Below are positions 59,083 through 64,000 of a DNA stretch of 64,000 bases, one piece after another. Source of the DNA: Smallanthus sonchifolius (taxonomy: Eukaryota > Streptophyta > Magnoliopsida > Asterales > Asteraceae); the NCBI GenBank assembly GCA_023525975.1, contig CM042022.1:25903001-25967000 (forward strand), read 5' to 3'. Every line of letters starts with the position of its first letter. Positions within the stretch are counted from its first letter, which is position 1. A program made the position numbers and the translations under genes. A model generated the notes under the pieces. That model was not told the origin of the DNA, made no database searches, and saw only the letters and a program-made list of their open reading frames with translations.

Positions 59083-60834
59083 GTACATTCTTCCTAACAC
59101 TTCTCCATGGGGGAGCACCGGTACTATTCGTTAAAAAGAAGGACGAAAGCATGAGAATTTACATTGACTATCGAGAATTGAACAAGTTGACTGTAAAGAA
59201 CATATATCCATTGCCTAGAATAGATGATCTGTTCGATTAACTACAAGAAGCCAAGTACTTTTCAAAAATCGATATAAGATCAGGATATCATCAGTTGAAG
59301 GTACAAGATGAAGTTGTACCTAAGACTGCTTTCAGGATTAGATATGGTCACTATGAATTCCTTGTCATGTCATTTGGTCTAACGAATGCTTCCGCAGCAT
59401 TTATGGACCTGATGAACCGAGTTTGTAAACCATTCCTTGACAAATTTGTCATCGTTTTCATCAATGATATTCTTATCTATTCCCGAATCCATGAAGAACA
59501 TGTTGAGCATCTTAAAATCATTCTGGAAACCCTAAGAAAAGAAAGATTATACGCTAAGTTTTCCAAATGCGAATTTTGGAAACGAGGAGTACAATTTCTT
59601 GGGCACGTTGAAACGAGCATGGAATACAAGTGGACCTAAGTAAGATCGAAGCTGTTATGAAGTGGGAAACCCCAAAGACTCCAACAAAGATCAGAAGTTT
59701 TCTTGGATTAGCTGGCTATTACAGAAGATTTATTAAAGACTTCTCCAAAATTGCTACACCTTTAACTGCTTTGACTCAGAAAGCAGCAAAGTTTGAATGG
59801 GGTACGAAACAAGAAGAAGCATTCAATACTCTCAAAGATAAGCTCAGTCATACACCAATCTTAGCACTACCCGAAGGAAATTATGATTTTGTTATCTATT
59901 GTGACGCTTCCCGAACTGGTCTGGGTTGTGTGTTGATGCAGCGAGACCAGGTTATTGCCTACGCATCACGCCAACTAAAGGTTCATGAGAAAAACTATAC
60001 CACGCATGATTTAGAACTTGGTGCCATAGTTTTCGCTCTAAATATCTGGAGATACTATCTGTATGGTACCAAATGCGTGATATATTCAGACTACAAAAGC
60101 CTCCAACATATTTTTAATCAGAAGGATTTAAATATGAGGCAAAGGAGGTGGATGGAACTTATCAATTACTACGATTATGAAATCAAATACCATCCCGGGA
60201 AGACAAATGTAGTGGCAGATGCTTTGAGTCGGAAGGAACGAATCCAACCGATTAAAGTAAAAGCACTACGATTAGATCTAAAGTTAGATTTAATGGAACA
60301 AATCAAAGAAATCCAACCAAAAGCCTTGGAAGAAGAGAATATCAAGAAAGAACGTATGGTTGGGAAACAAAAGTTGCTATCCAAAGGAAATGATGGAATC
60401 ATGAGATTCGATCAAAGGATCTGGATTCCAAGACTTGGAGATATTCAAGAGAAGGTGTTAGATGAAGCACATAAATCAAGATATTCCATACATCTTGGTG
60501 CAAACAAGATGTATAAAGATTTGAAGACACACTACTAGTGGTCTAACATGAAGAGATCAATTGCCCAGTATATAGACAAATGCTTGACTTGTCTTCAAGT
60601 TAAGATTGAGCACCAGAAACCAGCAGGTCAATTACAACAAATAGAATTACCTGTCTGGAAATGGGATCGTATTACAATGGACTTCGTTATTAAACTACCC
60701 AGAACTCAAAAGGGCATAATGCAATGTGGGTCGTGGTCGATAGACTGACCAAGTCAGCCCATTTCATACCTACCAATGAAACGTACTCTATGGATAAGTT
60801 AGCCAGAATTTACATCAATGAAATTGTGAGCCAC
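59083..60834 (+). pseudogene. Gypsy element H pol after L3 insertion
   Basis: RT continues with GGAPVLFVKKKD and IYIDYRELNKL. The catalytic box reads FINDILIYS, Asn replacing the first Asp. RNase H is well kept (IYCDASRTGLG, THDLELGAIVFAL, VADALSRKE). Integrase has a zinc region (HLGANKMYKDL ... CLTC) and the start of the core (WDRITMDFV, then DRLTKSAHF). Breaks: TAA at 59238-59240, a frameshift near 59615, TAG at 60536-60538 and an indel near 60717. It is cut at 60834 by LTR sequence. It is related to L3 and perhaps Tekay/Del-like chromoviruses. Confidence 0.9.
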
Positions 60835-61552
60835 TGTAACAACCCTAAAGCTAGGGTCAGTTACATTTGACTGTTAACTTGCCATAAGTGGGCCCGACTC
60901 ACTAACGACCCAATTATATGCCTAATAGGTAAACTTGATGTGTGACTTTTCATGACGGATCACAGAATGATTTGAGATCACATATTATTAATACACAAGG
61001 TTTACATAGCCTTACATCTCACGGTTAAATAAATTAACACGTTCACGGCTAGTAACGGGCACATAACGAGATACCTAATTACTAATATTAAATATTTATA
61101 ATAATTATTAATATTTATCTCTGGACGATTAATTTAAGAACATTTATGTGTGAGTTATATGACATGGAAACGCGACCGCGATAAATATCGACGCAACTGA
61201 ACCCGGCTATCTATTACCTGGAATAATTAAACAATATAAATGATTTATATTTTATCATTAAAAAAAAATAAAAATCAACAAATTTCTAATATTATTATTT
61301 TTTATTATTATTTAAGAAATAATTAATTTCGAAACGCGAAACATTAACCGGAATTTTATGAAATAAAATTTTAAACCAATTTTATTACCGCTTCGTATTA
61401 TTATAGGGATTATAGAATAAAAAAAAAATTCAAACATGACGAAGACTCAAGAAAATACCCGATATAATGAAACCAGTCCAGTTTACATTACTTTTTATGT
61501 ACTTCTCTTACAAACTTTAATTTATATAATTATAAATTCTTTAAAAATAAAA
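60835..61552. repeat. LTR-like fragment L4
   Basis: Begins TGTAACAACCC abruptly inside the H integrase frame, the usual look of a gypsy LTR start. The sequence is AT-rich and non-coding up to the TA run at 61553. No second LTR or internal region lies in the window, so it may be a truncated or solo LTR. Confidence 0.55.
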
Positions 61553-61568
61553 TATATATATATATATA
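61553..61568. repeat. (TA)n at left edge of EPRV copy 2
   Basis: About eight TA units directly precede the first viral base. Confidence 0.85.
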
Positions 61569-61766
61569 ATCTCTGATTTCTACAAACAAGAAAGTATATT
61601 CGTAGACCAAGAGTACGATACGAAACCAAAAAGGCTATACGTAGACACAAATGTAGGAAATACAAAAGAGTCCATGGGAAGAGAACATTGGACCAAACCA
61701 ACTACAAGTTATCAACAGGAATCCAGCTATAAAGGAAAAGGTAGTAGAATGCCTATAGGACATATT
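61569..61766 (+). pseudogene. EPRV-2 coat-region fragment
   Basis: Encodes the segment equivalent to 16798-16995 of copy B (GREHWTKPTTSYQQESSYKG), then switches to minus-strand sequence. It has no start or stop. Confidence 0.8.
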
Positions 61767-61996
61767 TCTGTATGGCTTCGTTTTCTATTTTTTCGAACTT
61801 ATCCTCATATTCGCTACTGTTTTTATTTTTGCTAGTGCTGGCTTCAACCTACACTGTATGTTTATCATATTTATTGATCCACTAGTCTGTATTAGGGTTT
61901 GTTCAGGTTGTTCAGGTTCTGTGGCCATGTTATTTATTTCAGGAATTTCAATTCCTTTTTTCTTTTCTATGACATCTTCTAACTTGTTGACTTTGT
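61767..61996 (-). pseudogene. EPRV-2 ORF2/ORF3 junction fragment
   Basis: On the minus strand it holds the end of ORF2 (VEDVIEKKK type) and the start of ORF3 (MATEPEQPEQTLIQTSGSIN, start near 61928). It then jumps past the first part of the protease to another piece of ORF2 tail. An inverted, internally deleted scrap. Confidence 0.75.
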
Positions 61997-62261
61997 CTAA
62001 AAGACTTAGACAGGTCCATATCAGGCAGCTCGATATGCTTAAGTCCTATTTATGTGGAAACCCGCTAAGGTGAAGATTAGGGAGAAAATTTGCTTTGATT
62101 ACTAAATTTTGTCAAGTTATCATAAGAATTTTATAAATTACTCTGTTTATATATGTTTGATGATTATGTTTATTTTATGATTATGTTATGATTATGCTTA
62201 TTTTTATGCTTTGATTAACTGGGATATAGAAATATATTTAAAGAAGAACTTTAGAAGGTAA
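61997..62261 (+). other. EPRV-2 leader
   Basis: Matches the leader of copy B from about 30 bp after the primer site (AGACTTAGACAGGTCCAT). Near the end AAG/GTAAGT (about 62255-62263) is a strong plant splice-donor match, absent in copy B. Primer site and promoter are missing. Confidence 0.65.
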
Positions 62262-62780
62262 GTGAAAACCTCTGAGAAACCAGATTTCTATCAAAATATT
62301 GATCCGTCAAAAATCTTTAAGAAGCTCGATTTTTTAAATCTCGAATTTTCTGATAAAAGCGATAATAAAGAAGTTAATAGTAACTACTATAAACACACCT
62401 GTAGATTTAAGGAATTACATACACATAGTTTGCATACAGAGAATACACACTTAAATAGTGTTACAGATCTTATTATAAACCTTGGTTTTAGTTTACAAAA
62501 AGAAACTACCCATAGTAAACAGTTATTAGATAAAATTATACATCTTATAAATAAAAACACAGAAGAAATTAAAAAATTAGCTGAAAACTTAGATTATATA
62601 CGAGAACAAAATCACCAGATTATTTTAGAAATAAAAAATCTTAAAAAAGATAAAAATAGTATTAATACAGAGGATAGCTCTGTTGGAATAGATAGTATTA
62701 TAAATAAGTTAAAAACAATACACTTAAGTGATAATAGTCCCAAACCTTATAAACATTGGCAGCCTATTAAAGATGAATAG
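62262..62780 (+). CDS. EPRV-2 ORF1, unbroken, no ATG
   Basis: A 172-codon frame opens after TAA at 62259-62261. The first codon is GTG and there is no ATG in the whole frame. Features match copy B ORF1: conserved N-terminal KKLDFLNLEFSDKSD, a central RFKELHTHSLHT block, then a Glu/Lys/Ile/Leu-rich coiled-coil part and a basic end with PYKHW. The function is unknown; it may be a virion-associated or capsid-binding small protein. The stop TAG overlaps the ORF2 ATG (62773) by 8 nt, which suggests coupled reinitiation. Confidence 0.7.
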   Translation: MKTSEKPDFYQNIDPSKIFKKLDFLNLEFSDKSDNKEVNSNYYKHTCRFKELHTHSLHTENTHLNSVTDLIINLGFSLQKETTHSKQLLDKIIHLINKNTEEIKKLAENLDYIREQNHQIILEIKNLKKDKNSINTEDSSVGIDSIINKLKTIHLSDNSPKPYKHWQPIKDE

Positions 62781-64000
62781 ACAAACTAAGCAAGAAGCTA
62801 GAAATTCTACTAGCAATATTAGAGACATAATTACCTCAGACAGCTTTATAAACAAAATCTTTAGAAAAGGATCTTCATCTAGAAGTACACCCCAAACTAT
62901 ACAGTTAGAAGAAGAAATAGACGTAGATAGAAACATCACGTTATATAACCAACACCAATTAGACATATTAAACCCTAGAACTTTATACCAGACAGGAAGG
63001 CTTAATGTAAACACAACACTTATACAAAGTAGTAGAGAAGAAAGCCTTAGAGTAGTAGATAAAATGGTAGAGATAGATTTATTTTCACCTGAAACCATAC
63101 AGAAGATTAAACAATCAGGAAAACAGTTTATACATACAGGTCTTATAGTAATAGGGATTAAAGCCCTAGGAAGAAAAGATTTAGGAACCAAACTTTTAAC
63201 CTTAATATTAGATAAAAGTTGGAAAACAGAAATGAAGAAAGCCATAATTTCAGGTATGGAAATAGACTTGAGTAGTAATTCAGCCTTATTTTATTGTACA
63301 CCTGGAATATTAAAAGACATAAAAGATCTACAAAAATTAAAAATTGCCCTACAGACCAAAGGATATGAGAACTATGAAGGAAACAACATAGTAATCAGCG
63401 TAGGAGTCCTTGGAAAGGCCAGTAATAGGTCAGGGATGAAGTACAAAGTTAACATAGAAGGAATAGTTAACACCATAGCTTCAAAATCTATACAAATGAT
63501 AGAGCCAATAAGAATAGATCCTGAAGAATTAGCAGGATTAGAATGGCAGATAACAGAATTAAAAGAAAAAGAAAGTTCAAATTTAGTCCCTAAGAAAAGT
63601 CATATATATGAAGGAATAGATGGGATACAAAGCCTTAGATTCACAGATTTTAAACAGGAGGATAGGTATGAGGAAAGTACCTTACCAGACGACCAAACAA
63701 ATTATCAAGATGATACAACCACAGAACATCATAGAAATGAAAGAGAATATAATTTCATGAACATAGAATCAGATGATGAGTCTGAATATGGGTTACCCAT
63801 ATACGATACAGAGAATGAAGAAGAAAGTGAAGATGAGTTAAATTTCGAATTTTTAAAGTTCGAACAGGAAGATATAGATTACAGTTCATACGAACTTCAA
63901 AGTTGTGAAGAAACCAACACGTTTAAGGTAGAAGAAACCAATAAAACCCTTGAACAAATAATAAATAGAAAATTTACAGAAACAAATATTCAGGATGAAG
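62773..64000 (+). CDS. EPRV-2 ORF2 (movement and coat protein), 5' part, open to window end
   Basis: The start ATG at 62773 lies inside the ORF1 stop. The frame is open for about 409 codons to the last base. The N-terminus is Lys/Arg/Ser-rich (GSSSRSTPQ). The 30K-type movement domain spans roughly residues 70-260, with LIVIGIKALGRKD, LDKSW and ISVGVLGKASNRSG. From about residue 300 an acidic linker (ESDDESEYG) leads towards the coat domain. At the site of the copy B nonsense codon (15711) this copy has Gly. The movement domain would carry virus through plasmodesmata. Whether the rest is intact cannot be seen here. Confidence 0.88.
   Translation, partial: MNRQTKQEARNSTSNIRDIITSDSFINKIFRKGSSSRSTPQTIQLEEEIDVDRNITLYNQHQLDILNPRTLYQTGRLNVNTTLIQSSREESLRVVDKMVEIDLFSPETIQKIKQSGKQFIHTGLIVIGIKALGRKDLGTKLLTLILDKSWKTEMKKAIISGMEIDLSSNSALFYCTPGILKDIKDLQKLKIALQTKGYENYEGNNIVISVGVLGKASNRSGMKYKVNIEGIVNTIASKSIQMIEPIRIDPEELAGLEWQITELKEKESSNLVPKKSHIYEGIDGIQSLRFTDFKQEDRYEESTLPDDQTNYQDDTTTEHHRNEREYNFMNIESDDESEYGLPIYDTENEEESEDELNFEFLKFEQEDIDYSSYELQSCEETNTFKVEETNKTLEQIINRKFTETNIQDE

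Larger units (their letters stand above)
61569..64000 (+). mobile_element. Second, divergent EPRV copy (runs off window)
   Basis: Three blocks are joined: coat-region plus strand (61569-61766), ORF2/ORF3 junction minus strand (61767-61996) and leader, ORF1 and ORF2 plus strand (61997-64000). ORF1 and ORF2 differ from copy B by many substitutions, mostly silent or conservative, and by small indels. It is therefore a separate lineage, not a recent duplicate. No stop interrupts ORF1 or ORF2 inside the window. Confidence 0.9.

Overview
The window looks like repeat-dense nuclear DNA from a flowering plant. It is AT-rich and holds nested plant-type Ty3/gypsy LTR retrotransposons, a tRNA-derived SINE, (TA)n microsatellites with fold-back elements, and integrated copies of a plant pararetrovirus (Caulimoviridae). 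A eudicot, perhaps an asterid such as a daisy relative, is my guess from repeat style only. I found no convincing intact host gene.

Layout. 1-3.47 kb: intergenic DNA with one SINE. 3.48-3.74 kb: a small fold-back element and a (TA)n run. 3.74-21.38 kb: an endogenous pararetrovirus (EPRV) locus. One copy lies on the minus strand (3,741-9,982). A shuffled mosaic follows (9,983-11,424). A plus-strand head-to-tail array (11,424-21,382) has an 8,061-bp repeat period, so one whole genome unit is present. 21.39-22.21 kb: a large inverted-repeat element with very G-rich arms. 22.32-34.88 kb: an Athila-like Ty3/gypsy element on the minus strand. 34.9-39.4 kb: intergenic DNA with a minisatellite and a terminal-inverted-repeat element. 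39.4-60.8 kb: a nest of gypsy elements. The host element H is on the plus strand (LTR piece at 39,435, pol at 46,715 and 59,083). It is interrupted by the largely non-coding element L2 (40,224-46,714) and by element L3 (46,787-59,077), which has a clear 5-bp target duplication. Another LTR fragment, L4, cuts H at 60,835. 61.57-64.0 kb: a second, divergent EPRV copy running off the window edge.

The virus genome reads: tRNA-Met primer site, leader, ORF1 (small, coiled coil, no ATG in frame), ORF2 (movement protein plus coat protein), ORF3 (protease, reverse transcriptase, RNase H), ORF4 (viroplasmin/transactivator), intergenic promoter. ORF1/ORF2 and ORF3/ORF4 each overlap by 8 nt in the pattern ATG-RAT-AR. 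The coat protein carries a zinc knuckle followed by a cysteine array of the spacing known from badnaviruses. The genome also has a transactivator ORF, which badnaviruses lack. That mixture of traits is the most interesting thing here. All copies at 3.7-21.4 kb are broken by stops and frameshifts. The right-hand copy is unbroken as far as it can be read.

All retrotransposons seen carry stops, frameshifts, deletions or active-site changes, so the region reads as old, repeatedly invaded heterochromatin-like DNA with some fairly recent insertions.
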